Source: Roseivivax sediminis
Lineage (GTDB): Bacteria > Pseudomonadota > Alphaproteobacteria > Rhodobacterales > Rhodobacteraceae
Assembly (NCBI RefSeq): GCF_900112685.1
Contig: NZ_FOMS01000006.1
Location: 186,001 to 250,000, forward strand
Direction of reading: 5' to 3'
Length of the DNA: 64,000 nucleotides
The notes below the pieces were generated by a model. It saw only the letters and a list, made by a program, of their open reading frames with translations, was not told the origin of the DNA and did no database searches. A program made the translations under genes and the position numbers. Position 1 is the stretch's first letter. Every line of letters begins with the position of its first letter. This document shows positions 37,687-47,296 of this stretch, piece after piece.

Positions 37687-38340
37687 ATGCCCGAGGTGAT
37701 TTTTCCCGGCCCCGAAGGCCGCCTCGAAGGCCGTTATCACCCGCAGAAGGACCGCGACGCGCCCATCGCCATCGTGCTGCACCCGCATCCGCAATTCGGC
37801 GGCACGATGAACAACAAGGTGGTCTACAACCTGCATTACGCCTTCTACAACATGGGCTTCACGGTGATGCGGTTCAATTTCCGCGGAGTCGGCCGGTCCC
37901 AGGGCGAATACGACCAGGGCGTGGGCGAGCTCAGCGACGCCGCCTCGGCGCTCGACTACCTGCAGTCGATGAACGCCAATTCCAAGCATTGCTGGGTCGC
38001 CGGGTTCTCCTTCGGGGCCTGGATCGGCATGCAGCTCCTGATGCGCCGGCCCGAGATCACCGGCTTCATCTCGGCCTCGCCGCCGGCCAACATGTACGAT
38101 TTCTCCTTCCTCGCGCCCTGCCCGTCCTCGGGCCTGATCATCAACGGCACCGCCGACCGCGTGGCGCCACCGGCCGATACCGGCGCGCTCGTCGGCAAGC
38201 TGAAGGAGCAGAAGGGCATCACCATCACCCACGAGGAAATCGAGGGCTCCGGTCACTTCTTCGAAGGGCCGCACATGGACACGATGATCGGGACCGTCTC
38301 CGATTACGTGAAGCGCCGCCTGACCGAAAGCACGCGCTGA
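37687..38340 (+). CDS. Alpha/beta hydrolase
   Basis: A 217-residue hydrolase of the small dienelactone-hydrolase-like group. It has the oxyanion motif VLHPHPQFGGTMNNKV, RFNFRGVGRSQGEY, a nucleophile elbow-like GFSFGAWIGMQ, an Asp region GLIINGTADRVAPP and a catalytic His in IEGSGHFFEGPH. The elbow is G-F-S-F-G, so the Ser is present. Substrate unknown. It is divergent from iscR and shares the control region with the Irr box. Eight bases before the next gene's start. Confidence 0.85.
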   Translation: MPEVIFPGPEGRLEGRYHPQKDRDAPIAIVLHPHPQFGGTMNNKVVYNLHYAFYNMGFTVMRFNFRGVGRSQGEYDQGVGELSDAASALDYLQSMNANSKHCWVAGFSFGAWIGMQLLMRRPEITGFISASPPANMYDFSFLAPCPSSGLIINGTADRVAPPADTGALVGKLKEQKGITITHEEIEGSGHFFEGPHMDTMIGTVSDYVKRRLTESTR

Positions 38341-38348
38341 GGCAAGGC

Positions 38349-38594
38349 ATGAGCTATCTCGACGATCTCGCCGACAAGCTGGCGCAGGACGTGCTGGACG
38401 CACAGGACAAGCTCGGGGAAGATCGGCTCTACATCGAGATCGGCGGGGTCATCGCGGCGGCCTCGACGACCCTGGAAGAGGCGTTCCTGACCGCCTGCCG
38501 TGTCCGCCTCGCCGAACGCCGCGCCCGTGACTATCTCGTCGACCGGGTGCGCAAGGCCGATCCGCCGCCCGCCGGGGACGACAGGACGGCCTGA
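38349..38594 (+). CDS. Small conserved hypothetical protein
   Basis: An 81-residue, mostly helical and charged protein (YLDDLADKLAQDVLDAQDKL, IGGVIAAASTTLEEAFLTAC, RLAERRARDYLVDRVRK). No known domain that I recognise. It follows the hydrolase gene by eight bases with an AGGCAAGGC in front of the ATG and is probably co-transcribed. A strong hairpin follows. Confidence 0.65.
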   Translation: MSYLDDLADKLAQDVLDAQDKLGEDRLYIEIGGVIAAASTTLEEAFLTACRVRLAERRARDYLVDRVRKADPPPAGDDRTA

Positions 38595-38596
38595 AA

Positions 38597-38625
38597 GCGG
38601 GCGCGGCGCCGGACCGGCGCCCGCC
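38597..38625. terminator. Hairpin between convergent genes
   Basis: A GC-only dyad, GGCGCCGG at 38605-38612 with CCGGCGCC at 38614-38621 and further pairing outside, lies between the small gene (plus) and the DUF924 gene (minus). No T-run follows, so its termination ability is uncertain. Confidence 0.45.
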
Positions 38626-38643
38626 CTGCGGTCCCGGCCGGCG

Positions 38644-39222
38644 TCAGGCCGGCTGCTTCATCTCCCGCACCACGCGGCCATAGCCGCCCTCGTCGAGAAA
38701 ACGCGCCTCTTCCCCGGTCGTCGACCGGCCGAGCGCGGCGTTGCGGTGCGGGAACCGGCCATAGCGGCGCACGACCTCGCGATGCGCCTTGGCGTGCAGC
38801 ATGTTGTCCGCCGCCTCCCGGGGCATCCGCTCCTTCATCAGGCGCACGCAACGGTCCTGATCGCACAGGTTCTCCGAATGCATCAGCGGCAGGTAGAAGA
38901 ACTGCCGCGCCGGCGGGTCGATCTTCAGGTCCCAGCCGCGATGCACCGCCTGCTTCGCCGCCGCGAGCGCGATACGGTCCGACGCGAAGGCGCGGCGGCT
39001 GTCGCGGAACATGTTGCGCGAAAACTGGTCGAGCAGGATCACGTAGGCCAGCGCGCCCGACGGATAGGTCAGCCAGAGCGCGTAGCGCCCGGCCATCGCA
39101 CCTTCCAGGGTCTCCTGGAACCGCTCGCGGATCTCGGCGTCGAGCGCCGCATCCTGCTTGTACCACCCCTCCGGTCCGACCTCGTCGAGCCAGAAACTCA
39201 GAATCTCTTCGGGTCCCGCCAC
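38644..39222 (-). CDS. DUF924 family protein
   Basis: A 192-residue all-helical protein of the DUF924 (TPR-like) family. Signature pieces: EILSFWLDEVGPEGWYKQDA, LALAYVILLDQFSRN-like region (here ALAYVILLDQFSRNMFRD), and FFYLPLMHSENLCDQDRCV, ending GRFPHRNAALGRST. I start it at a GTG at 39222 because GGAGGA lies upstream and the family starts here. No biochemical role known. Confidence 0.85.
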   Translation of the reverse strand: MAGPEEILSFWLDEVGPEGWYKQDAALDAEIRERFQETLEGAMAGRYALWLTYPSGALAYVILLDQFSRNMFRDSRRAFASDRIALAAAKQAVHRGWDLKIDPPARQFFYLPLMHSENLCDQDRCVRLMKERMPREAADNMLHAKAHREVVRRYGRFPHRNAALGRSTTGEEARFLDEGGYGRVVREMKQPA

Positions 39223-39362
39223 GGAACACTCCTCCTTTGGGCACACCCCAGTCCTGTTGTGGTAACCCGGCGGCACCCGGCTTGATAATCACGATTGATG
39301 TCGCATGGTGTCAGATTGATCGCGCGGTGTTGCGGATCGGCCGATCCTCCCGCTCCGGCGCC

Positions 39363-40655
39363 CTACCCGGAGGCGCCGGATTCGCGTTCGGAGGCGATCG
39401 CCTGCGCCTCGGCCTCCGCCTCGGCGGCCTCCATGGCGGCCTCCTGGGCGTATTCCATCGCCACGACCGTCCCCGTCGGCGCGTAGTAGGTGTAGCTGCC
39501 GGTCTCGTCGACGGACGGCGCGGGCCGCTTGGTCATCCGGTAGATGCCGTACCCGGTCAGCGCCAGCATCGGCACCGCGATCAGCACGAAGTAGCCGCGC
39601 GCGCCCATCTGCTCCATGAACCAGCCGGTGAGGATCGGGCCGATCACCGCGCCCACTCCGTTCACGAACATCAGGCCCGCCGAGGCGCTGGCCATGTCCT
39701 CCACATCGAGGAAATCGTTGGCATAGGCGATGAGCAGCGAATAGAGCGGGTTGGCCGACCCGCCGATCACCGCCGCGACGCCGACGAGCACCAGGAAACT
39801 GTCCGACATCGTCAGCCCGACCACCCCCGCGAGGCCCCCGGCGAGCGCGGTGGAGGCGATGAGCACGCGGCGGTCCATACGGTCCGACAGCCAGCCCAGC
39901 GGGTACTGGCAGACCAGCGCGCCGACGTAGAAGGCCGCAACGAAGACCGACGTCTGCTGCAGCGTCATTCCCGCCTCCGTCGCGAACACCGCCGACATGC
40001 CGAATTGCAGCGCGAAGACCGCCCCCATCAGCGACATCCCCACGAAGGCCAGCGGCGAGGTCGTGAACAGCTTCGTGATGTTCATCGGCTTGGTCGATTC
40101 GAACGCCGGCGTGGGCGAAATCGCCAGGAGGATCGGCGCGAAGGCTATGGAGACCAGCACCGAGGGGATGACGAACAAGAGGTAGCCCGACGGGTCCGGC
40201 ACCACCAGAAGCGCCTGCGCGGCGATGATCCCCACCATCTGCGTGATCATGTAGAGAGATATCGCCTGCCCGCGCGTGTCGTTGGTCGCCGCGTTGTTCA
40301 GCCAGCTTTCGGAGGTCACGTAGACCCCGCAGAACGCGAAGCCGAGGATCACCCGCATGGCGATCCAGACCGCCGGATGCTCCAGCGTCGGAAAGATGAT
40401 CAGCGCCGCCGAGATCAGCGAGCCGAGCGCGGCGAAGACCCGCACATGCCCGACCCGGCGGATCATCTCGGGCGTCATGCGCGAGGCGATCATGAATCCG
40501 AGGAAGTAGGCCGAGATCACCACCGACATGATGAAGGGCGAAAACCCCGCCGCGCCGCCGCGCACCCCCATGAGAGAGCCCTGCAGGCCGTTGCCGACCA
40601 TCAGCAGCATGACCCCGAAGAACAGCGGCCAGGAGCTCAGAAACACGTTCACCAT
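39363..40655 (-). CDS. MFS transporter
   Basis: A 430-residue permease with twelve predicted spans, starting FLSSWPLFFGVMLLMVGNGL. The loop after span 2 reads MTPEMIRRVGHVRVFAALGS. Long cytoplasmic loop in the middle (ISPTPAFESTKPMNITKLFT). The C-terminal tail is Ala/Glu-rich (EAAMEAAEAEAEAQAIASER), probably cytosolic. It resembles the YfkF/YcaD-like sugar-phosphate or drug group; the substrate is not inferable. It stands alone; the gap to the next gene is over 500 bp. Confidence 0.8.
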   Translation of the reverse strand: MVNVFLSSWPLFFGVMLLMVGNGLQGSLMGVRGGAAGFSPFIMSVVISAYFLGFMIASRMTPEMIRRVGHVRVFAALGSLISAALIIFPTLEHPAVWIAMRVILGFAFCGVYVTSESWLNNAATNDTRGQAISLYMITQMVGIIAAQALLVVPDPSGYLLFVIPSVLVSIAFAPILLAISPTPAFESTKPMNITKLFTTSPLAFVGMSLMGAVFALQFGMSAVFATEAGMTLQQTSVFVAAFYVGALVCQYPLGWLSDRMDRRVLIASTALAGGLAGVVGLTMSDSFLVLVGVAAVIGGSANPLYSLLIAYANDFLDVEDMASASAGLMFVNGVGAVIGPILTGWFMEQMGARGYFVLIAVPMLALTGYGIYRMTKRPAPSVDETGSYTYYAPTGTVVAMEYAQEAAMEAAEAEAEAQAIASERESGASG

Positions 40656-41180
40656 CAGGTCTATCCTTCGTCAGAAGCCGGCACGTCCGTCCCCCGGCAC
40701 CCGCTACATCCGCCGGTGTTGGCCGTCCATTCGGATTTCGACACTCCGCCGCTTTTCGTCGCCTCCCTCGGGCGCGCGAATATGGCGAAACTGCCCTCTC
40801 GACCTACCACGGAAGCGAATCGGCGCCTTGGTCGCGAACGCTTCCGCAATATCATTGGCATGAAAACGAAATATTGCCGAACTGGCACCGGCTTGCCCCT
40901 GCGCGCAAAGGAAAATCCGGAAGCCTCGGGAAAAGTTAACGAATATTAACTGCCTCGACCGGAGGCCCCGCGTTGAAATTCCCCCCGCTGTTAATTCATT
41001 CCGGACTTCGCAGCATGTGGGGCCCCGATCAATAAAAACGCAAACCCAAGTTATCGTTTTAAATGAAAATTCCCCCAAACTGCACATTGACGACACATCA
41101 ATGTCGAAATCGCCGCATTGCAGCCCCTATTCGCCACAAGACTGACCGCTCGCACCGAGTGCTGGCAGCGGAGGTTCGAC
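40656..41180. other. Long non-coding gap ahead of tadE-like gene
   Basis: No gene. The right half becomes AT-rich, with TTAAC at 40936-40940 and again at 40946-40950 one helical turn apart, and further TTAAT stretches to 41000. That could be part of a promoter for the Tad-like pair. CtrA sites have the form TTAA-N7-TTAA; here the spacing is N6, so I do not call it CtrA. Confidence 0.4.
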
Positions 41181-41582
41181 ATGACTCGCACTGGGAATTG
41201 GTTGATAATGCTGCGCCGCGATGAAGAAGGCTCGACCACCGTCGAATTCGTGATCTGGACGCCGCTCCTTGCGGCCGGCCTCATGCTTATCCTCGATCTG
41301 TCCTACATGATGATCGTCGATGCCGGGCTCTGGAACGCATCGCGCGATACCGCCCGGGCCGTGGCCCAGCGACGGGTCGCCACCGACGAGGCAGCGGCCC
41401 TCTTCGCGGAACGGATGTTCCCGCGCAACGTCGAATACAGGTTCGGAATTAACGTCGCGGACGACGAGGTTCACATACAGGTCCTGGTCGATGGCGAGGA
41501 CACTGCGCTGAGCCCGTTCCTGCCGAAATTCTACGAAGGCACCATAGGCGCCTCGCTCAGAATGCTGATGGAGCCGGCCTGA
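41181..41582 (+). CDS. TadE-like pilus-assembly protein
   Basis: A 133-residue protein with the TadE pattern: a short basic head, the prepilin-like EEGSTTVEFVIWTPLL, one hydrophobic span (AAGLMLILDLSYMMIVDAG), and a periplasmic remainder with DTARAVAQRRVATDEAA. GGAGG precedes the ATG. It overlaps the next gene by four bases. The Glu of the STTVEF motif is the usual prepilin-type residue. Confidence 0.8.
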   Translation: MTRTGNWLIMLRRDEEGSTTVEFVIWTPLLAAGLMLILDLSYMMIVDAGLWNASRDTARAVAQRRVATDEAAALFAERMFPRNVEYRFGINVADDEVHIQVLVDGEDTALSPFLPKFYEGTIGASLRMLMEPA

Positions 41583-42868
41583 TGCGCCGGTACATCGCGC
41601 AATTCACCAGCGAGGACGGCGCGGTCGGAAGCGTGGCATCCTTCTTCCTGCTGACCTGCACCCTGCTGGTCGGCGGCGCCGCGGTCGACATCGCCAACGG
41701 GTGGCGGGTCCGCGAGATCCTGCAATCCACCGCGGAGGCGGCCGCGCACGGCGCCGCCGTCCGCGCCTCCGAGCCGCGCCTGTCCGAAAGCCCCGAGGCG
41801 GTGGCCGAGCGGATCAGCCGCCAGGCGCTTCGCGTGGCGGGCCTGGAGGACGCCTGGCAGCACGATAGCGTCGTCATGGGGCGGATCGATGACGGCCAGC
41901 CCTTCGATGCCGGCGTGCTGCCGGCCAACGCGGTGCGCGTCACGCTTCGTCGCACGGAGGAACGCGGCACCCCCGAGCCCCTGCGGCTCATCTTTCCCTT
42001 CGGTTTCTCGCCGTGGTCTCTGCAGGGCGACGCGGTGGCGACGTTCCGCGCCGCTCCCTCGGCGCGCTGCGGCGATCCGCTGCTGTCGCTCCAGGCGCGT
42101 GTCGACGTGTCGGAGAAGGACGTGTTCGCCGGCATCTGCCTGTACGCCAATGGAACGGTCGATTACGGCGATGCACCGATCTGGAAAAACGAGGACGTCG
42201 CCGGGTTGATCGACGCGCTCGTGCGCACCGCGACATCCCCGGACTCGCTCGGCGTCGATCTGTTCGGCCTGAACGGCGGCGCCGTCACCGCCCGGCACCT
42301 GCGCGACGCGGTAGCGACCGCCACGCGCAATATCCATGCCGCGAGTCTCGACGACATATCGGTGCTGAGCGACGGCAGCTTCCGCGTGCAATGCGACGAC
42401 CGCGGCGTGGCGCGGCTGGGCGACGGCTTCGTGGTCGAGAACGCCGCGATCTTCGCCGACTGTCCGATCCGCTTCGGCACCGACGTGCGGCTGAAGGCGA
42501 GCCTCGTGGTGTCCAACGTCACGTCGCTGCTGACCGACCTGGGAGAGGTCGAGCTCACGCCCGACGCCCTGCTGCCCGGCTCCCCGCCCTGCATGGCCGG
42601 CGACGGCGTGCGCATCCTGCTCTTCGCCGATCTCGACATCGTGTCGGACATTCCGGCCATCGTGTCGCCCGACACGCCGGTCGGCACACTCATCGAAGCG
42701 GCCGTTGCGGAGACGGGCGGCATACTCGGCGACGTGCTGGACGTGACCGGCAGCCTGCTCGGCGACGTCTCCGAAGAGGTGAGCCGGATCGCCTCGGACT
42801 TCGATCTGCTGCCGATCTGCGTCGGGCTCGAACCGATGCTGGACCGCAATACCGTGATGCTGCGCTGA
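41582..42868 (+). CDS. TadG-like secreted/membrane protein
   Basis: A 428-residue protein with an N-terminal membrane segment following EDGAVGSVASFFLLTCTLLV and GGAAVDIANGWRVREILQST, the Flp/Tad head seen in TadG. The long remainder would be outside the membrane, with paired Cys (AIFADCPIRF, SPPCMAGDGV, LPICVGLEP). Coupled to the TadE-like gene by ATGA. No other tad genes (tadA, cpaB) are in the window, so this is an orphan pair or lies away from the main cluster. Confidence 0.7.
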   Translation: MRRYIAQFTSEDGAVGSVASFFLLTCTLLVGGAAVDIANGWRVREILQSTAEAAAHGAAVRASEPRLSESPEAVAERISRQALRVAGLEDAWQHDSVVMGRIDDGQPFDAGVLPANAVRVTLRRTEERGTPEPLRLIFPFGFSPWSLQGDAVATFRAAPSARCGDPLLSLQARVDVSEKDVFAGICLYANGTVDYGDAPIWKNEDVAGLIDALVRTATSPDSLGVDLFGLNGGAVTARHLRDAVATATRNIHAASLDDISVLSDGSFRVQCDDRGVARLGDGFVVENAAIFADCPIRFGTDVRLKASLVVSNVTSLLTDLGEVELTPDALLPGSPPCMAGDGVRILLFADLDIVSDIPAIVSPDTPVGTLIEAAVAETGGILGDVLDVTGSLLGDVSEEVSRIASDFDLLPICVGLEPMLDRNTVMLR

Positions 42869-42869
42869 A

Positions 42870-43922
42870 TTATGTCGGGATCAGCAGGGACGCGTCCCCG
42901 TAGGAAAAGAAGCGATAGCGCTCTGCCACCGCATGGGCATAGATCGCGCGGACCCTCTCCTGCCCCATCAGTGCCGACACCAGCATCAGAAGCGTCGACT
43001 TCGGCAGGTGAAAATTGGTCATCAGCGCGTCCGTCGCGCGGAAGGTGAAGCCGGGATAGATGAAGATGTCGGTCTCGCCCCGCCACGGCTCCACTTGGCC
43101 GGTGGCGCGCGCCGCCGTCTCGATCAGGCGCAGCGCCGTGGTGCCGACCGGAATGATCCGCCCGCCCGCCGCGCGGGTCTCCGCTATCTCCGCCGCCGCG
43201 CGCTCCGAGACCTCGCCCCATTCGGCGTGCATGCGGTGGGTGGTCACGTCCTCCACCTTCACCGGCAGGAAGGTACCGGCGCCGACATGCAGCGTCAACT
43301 GGCTGAACGTCACGCCGCGCGCGGCGAGGCCGTCCAGCAGCGGCGCATCGAAGTGCAGCGACGCGGTCGGCGCGGCCACCGCGCCCGGCTTGTCGGCCCA
43401 GACCGTCTGGTAATCCTCCCGGTCCTGCGCATCCGCCGCGCGGCGCCCGGCGATGTAGGGCGGCAGCGGCATCGCCCCGGCCTCGGCCAGCGCGGCGTCG
43501 AACTTCGCCCCGGAGAGGTTGAAGCGCAGCCGCCCCTGCCCGTCGCCCTTGGCCTCCAGCACCGCCGACAGCGCCTCCGAAAAGCGGATCGTCTCGCCCT
43601 CGCGCACCTTCTTCAGCGGCTTGACCAGCGCCGACCATGTCCCGTCCGCGCCCGGCTCCAGCAGCGTCGCCTCGATACGGGCGGAGGTCTCGCCCTCGGC
43701 CCCGGCGCGCGTGCGCATCCCCGACAGCCGCGCCGGGATCACCCGCGTGTCGTTCAGCACCAGCCGGTCGCCCGGCCGCAGCCAGTCGCCGAGATCGCGC
43801 ACCACCGCGTCGGTGATCCGGTCGCCCTCGGCCACCAGCAGCCGCGCGGCGGAGCGCGGCCGCGCCGGGCGCGTCGCGATCAGCTCTTCGGGCAGATCGA
43901 AGTCGAACTCGTCGAGGCGCAT
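42870..43922 (-). CDS. queA: tRNA preQ1(34) S-adenosylmethionine ribosyltransferase-isomerase QueA
   Basis: A 350-residue enzyme of queuosine synthesis, adding the epoxycyclopentane ring from SAM to preQ1 in tRNA. Signatures: [19 protein letters not shown] at the start, [53 protein letters not shown], and [20 protein letters not shown] near the C-terminus with [11 protein letters not shown]. Full length, no lesion. Nine bases after the AsmA-like gene's stop. Confidence 0.95.
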   Translation of the reverse strand: MRLDEFDFDLPEELIATRPARPRSAARLLVAEGDRITDAVVRDLGDWLRPGDRLVLNDTRVIPARLSGMRTRAGAEGETSARIEATLLEPGADGTWSALVKPLKKVREGETIRFSEALSAVLEAKGDGQGRLRFNLSGAKFDAALAEAGAMPLPPYIAGRRAADAQDREDYQTVWADKPGAVAAPTASLHFDAPLLDGLAARGVTFSQLTLHVGAGTFLPVKVEDVTTHRMHAEWGEVSERAAAEIAETRAAGGRIIPVGTTALRLIETAARATGQVEPWRGETDIFIYPGFTFRATDALMTNFHLPKSTLLMLVSALMGQERVRAIYAHAVAERYRFFSYGDASLLIPT

Positions 43923-43931
43923 CGGCCGGGC

Positions 43932-46900
43932 TCACTCTGCGGTCGGGGGCGGGCGGCGAAAGATCTCGCGGAACATGCCGGGGGTGAACACCGAAAGCGG
44001 ATTGACCGCAACCCGCGGCTGCGAGGACGGCCCGGTGACTGTGAAGTTGAAACCCAGCAGCCCCTCGCCCCGCCGCGTGAAGATCGACCCGATGGAGTTC
44101 AGCACGTAGATCGGCGACAGCACCCCCTGCAGGTCGAGCTGGCCCGACCCCAGATCGACGTAGCCGTCCACTGACACGCCCATCGACGGGCCGACGGCGC
44201 TGAACTGCGACAGCGTCACCCGGTCGGGCGAGAGGCGGAACCGCCCTTCGGCCTCCTCGAAATAGATCCCCGGCCCTTCCAGCTGGTCGATGATCCCGAC
44301 GATGGAGATCGCGTCGAGCAGCGCGCCGATCGCCGGCGCGTCGCGCAGCCGCGCCTCGGTCACGGTGACGGCGCCGTCATAGGTGCCCGGCGCGCCCGTC
44401 GGCGTGAGGTTCAGCACCATCCGTCCGCCCGCGACGGTCTTCAGGATGCCGGTCGATTCCAGCACGTTGCCGGCATCCTCGGATGACACGCGCAGCCCGG
44501 TGCCGCCGTTCTGCGGCAGAAGCTGCCCGGTCAGCGCCGCGCTCGTCCCCGCCATCCCGGCGGTGAACCCGCCGTCGAGCCCGCCGGCCCGCGCGGCGAA
44601 GCGCCCCGCGAAGTCCCGCAGAACGATCCCCTCCGCGATGGTCAGGGTGTCGAGCGCGATCCGAAGCGGCGTGCCTCCGCCGCCCCCAGCGCCGCCACCG
44701 CCGGCGCCGAAATTGGCGCCGCGCAGGTCGGCCCGACCGCCGGTCACGCGCACCTCCGGCGCCGCGCCGCCACGGCCGATCAGCGTCACCGGCGCGTCGA
44801 ACCACGACCCCACCCGCACCCGGTCGAGGCTCACCCGGTCCAGCCCGCCATCCGCCCGCAGGGCCACGCGCCCCAAGGTTCGCAACCCCCCGGCGTCGAT
44901 CCGAAGCGTGTCGATATCCGGCGCATCGCCCAGCCGCCCGGCGATCTCCAGCGTCCCGCGCGTGCCCGGCGCCAGCGACCAGCCCACCTGCGGGATCGCC
45001 ATGCCGATCCCGGCGAGCTCCGAGGTCAGCCGGAACCGCGGCGCCCCGCCCGCCGGCAGATCGACGCGCACCTGCGCCGGCCCGGCGCCCGAGATCAGCC
45101 CGTCCGGCAGAGCCACGCCGAGCGCCTCGGCCCCCGCCGCGCTCAACCGCGCGGTCCCCTCGATCCGCGCATCGCCCTCACCCAGCGGCCGGGTCCAGGC
45201 GCCGTCGAAGGGCACGCCGTCGAAGGTCATCGCGCCGGCGATACGCACCGCCTCGTCCGTCACGCTCAGCTCCAGCGTATCGGCGGCGATGCGCCGGCCG
45301 GGCACGGCCTTGGTGCTCTCCACCCCGCTCAGCGTGCCGGAGAGGTCCAGCCCGGTCTCCGCCAGCGTCACGCCGGGGCCGAGCGGGCGGATGATCGTCC
45401 CCGAAACCTGAGCCGTCCCGGTGGCAAGGTCGGTCCCGCGGCCAGCCTTCTCCAGCAACGACAGCGGCGGCTGGTCGAGAAGCGACAGCGCCGCCGTCGC
45501 GCTGCCGGCCGCCTCCAGCCGGATCTCCCCCGTCGCCGGGTCCTGCCGCGTGTCGGGGATGACGAAGGCGCTGCCGGCGAGGTCGATGCCGCCGCCCTCG
45601 GGCGGGGTCAGCGTGCCGGCCTCCAGCCGCGCCGACAGGCGGTCACCGTCATAGACCAGCCGCCCGACCGCGTCCGTAACCGGCGGCAGCGTGTCAGTGA
45701 ACTGGACCGCGGCATCCACGAAATCGAGGTCGAAGTAGAGATCGAGCCGGTTGCCCGGCTGCCAGCGCAGCGCCAGCGTGGCATCCCGCGCGCGCCCGCC
45801 GGTGACGCGCTCGACCACCCATTGTCGCGTCTGGGGGGCCAGCGCCACGGGCCAGTGCGCCGCAAGCGCGTCCGGCGTCACCCGGTCGGCCTGCGCGTCC
45901 ACCCGCACCGACCAGCCCGCCTCGCCGGCGCTGACCCGGCCGCTGGCGCGCAGGGCCTTCTCGGGGTCGGCGATGCGCAACCGGCCGATGTCGATCTGGA
46001 ACGGCGACAATTGCAGGCGCAGGTCGAGCTCCGCCCGGTCCACGCGCACCGGGCCCGCGAAGGCGCCGCCGGGATTGGCGGTGAGGTCGGAGAGCACGAA
46101 CTGGCCGGTGATCGCCTCGGGCCAGCCGCCCTCCGCCGCGCCGATCTGCGCCCGCCCGGTGGCGCGCGCGTCTCCTGCGGCGGTCTCCACCGCGATCTCC
46201 GTGAACTCGATCCGCCCGGTCGAAGGCACGTAGGACAGGTAGGTCTGCGCCCCCTCGAAGCGCAGGGGCTCGGCCGCCTCGGTCGGTTGCAGGACCCCCG
46301 CGCCGATGCGCAGCGTCGCGTCGAGCCCGCCGAGTGCCCCATCCGGCGCGGTCCAGCCCCGCAGCGCGCCCGAGATCGGCGCGCGCAAAGCCTCCAGCCA
46401 GGCCAGTGCCGGGCTCTGCGTGGCGATGTCCCGTGCCTGGAGGTTGTCGAGCGACAGCCCGAAAGAGGCGTCGGTCGCACCGATCGGGCTCTCGGCGTTG
46501 AGCGAGAGGCTCGCCGCGCTGTCGCCCTGCCCGAGCAGCGCCGCGCTTCCGGAGACCCGAAGGTCGCCGCCGGTGCGTTCGACCGACACTTGGCCGCCAT
46601 CGGCCAGCCACTCGCGCCCCAGCCGCGCGTCGATGAAACGGATCGTCAGGCCGTCGAGCGTGACGCCGTCCAGCGCCGCGAGGCGCGGATCCTCAAGCGC
46701 CGCGTCGATGCCCGCGATAACCTCGGGCACGCTCGGGTTCTGCTGTTCCCGCGCGATGCCGAGGCCGATACCAAGGCGCCCGTCCTCGGCCCGCCGCACG
46801 GTGAGGAAGGCGCCGGACACGCGCGCCTCGCGCAGCTCCACGTCGCCTTTCAGAAGCGGCGGGAGCCGGGCCGCGATCTCCAGTTCCGACAGCGCGGCGA

Positions 46901-47186
46901 TGGGCGTGCCGTCAATTGCGCGCAGCGCCGCGTCGTCGAGCCGGACGCGCACGAGACCGGCATCGCCGATCACCAGCCGCAATTGCTCGAATCCGATGGT
47001 GGCGCCGGGGACGAGGTCGGCGATGCGTGCCTCGATCCGCTCGGCCACCCAGTCCGGCACCACCAAGGGCCGCCCGACCAGCGCGCCGGCGGTCAGCGTC
47101 GCCGCCGTGAGCAGCAGCACGATGGCCGTCGCCAGGCGCAGCGGCCAGCGGCGGCGCCGCGGTGTCGGCGGTGTGTCGGCGGTCAC
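43932..47186 (-). CDS. Large AsmA/YhdP-like protein (DUF3971)
   Basis: A 1084-residue protein with one N-terminal membrane segment (LRLATAIVLLLTAATLTAGAL) and a very long periplasmic part full of short beta-strand repeats (VRGDL-type patterns such as LDGVTLDGLTIRFIDARLG, LTIAEGIVLRDFAGRFAARA). The C-terminal AsmA_2-like box reads YFEEAEGRFRLSPDRVTLSQ and MGVSVDGYVDLGSGQLDLQG followed by GVLSPIYVLN. YhdP-family proteins form long bridges that carry phospholipid between the membranes. A Gly/Pro run (GAGGGGAGGGGGTP) lies near residue 840. It would be translated with queA. Confidence 0.85.
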   Translation of the reverse strand: MTADTPPTPRRRRWPLRLATAIVLLLTAATLTAGALVGRPLVVPDWVAERIEARIADLVPGATIGFEQLRLVIGDAGLVRVRLDDAALRAIDGTPIAALSELEIAARLPPLLKGDVELREARVSGAFLTVRRAEDGRLGIGLGIAREQQNPSVPEVIAGIDAALEDPRLAALDGVTLDGLTIRFIDARLGREWLADGGQVSVERTGGDLRVSGSAALLGQGDSAASLSLNAESPIGATDASFGLSLDNLQARDIATQSPALAWLEALRAPISGALRGWTAPDGALGGLDATLRIGAGVLQPTEAAEPLRFEGAQTYLSYVPSTGRIEFTEIAVETAAGDARATGRAQIGAAEGGWPEAITGQFVLSDLTANPGGAFAGPVRVDRAELDLRLQLSPFQIDIGRLRIADPEKALRASGRVSAGEAGWSVRVDAQADRVTPDALAAHWPVALAPQTRQWVVERVTGGRARDATLALRWQPGNRLDLYFDLDFVDAAVQFTDTLPPVTDAVGRLVYDGDRLSARLEAGTLTPPEGGGIDLAGSAFVIPDTRQDPATGEIRLEAAGSATAALSLLDQPPLSLLEKAGRGTDLATGTAQVSGTIIRPLGPGVTLAETGLDLSGTLSGVESTKAVPGRRIAADTLELSVTDEAVRIAGAMTFDGVPFDGAWTRPLGEGDARIEGTARLSAAGAEALGVALPDGLISGAGPAQVRVDLPAGGAPRFRLTSELAGIGMAIPQVGWSLAPGTRGTLEIAGRLGDAPDIDTLRIDAGGLRTLGRVALRADGGLDRVSLDRVRVGSWFDAPVTLIGRGGAAPEVRVTGGRADLRGANFGAGGGGAGGGGGTPLRIALDTLTIAEGIVLRDFAGRFAARAGGLDGGFTAGMAGTSAALTGQLLPQNGGTGLRVSSEDAGNVLESTGILKTVAGGRMVLNLTPTGAPGTYDGAVTVTEARLRDAPAIGALLDAISIVGIIDQLEGPGIYFEEAEGRFRLSPDRVTLSQFSAVGPSMGVSVDGYVDLGSGQLDLQGVLSPIYVLNSIGSIFTRRGEGLLGFNFTVTGPSSQPRVAVNPLSVFTPGMFREIFRRPPPTAE

Positions 47187-47296
47187 TGGTCGTCGGCCCT
47201 TCGCGCGTTATGATCCCGTCTCGCCGGACTATGGCGCGCCACCCCGGGATTGACCACGGGGGGCCGTGCCGCAACAGCCAACAGGAGCCCCTCATC

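Noticed and set aside
39237-40949. 570-codon plus-strand frame opposite the MFS gene
   Set aside because: Its translation is an Arg/His/Asp-rich string with no membrane or domain pattern; it is the antisense of a transporter gene.
40936-40950. TTAAC repeats as a CtrA site ahead of the TadE-like gene
   Set aside because: Spacing is TTAA-N6-TTAA, not N7, and the site is about 230 bp from the gene; not enough to claim CtrA.
45822-47213. Long plus-strand open frame of 463 codons opposite the AsmA-like gene
   Set aside because: It is the mirror of a GC-rich gene: composition is Arg/Pro/Gly/Asp-rich, no domain wording, no ribosome site, and the minus-strand protein has clear membrane and AsmA features.
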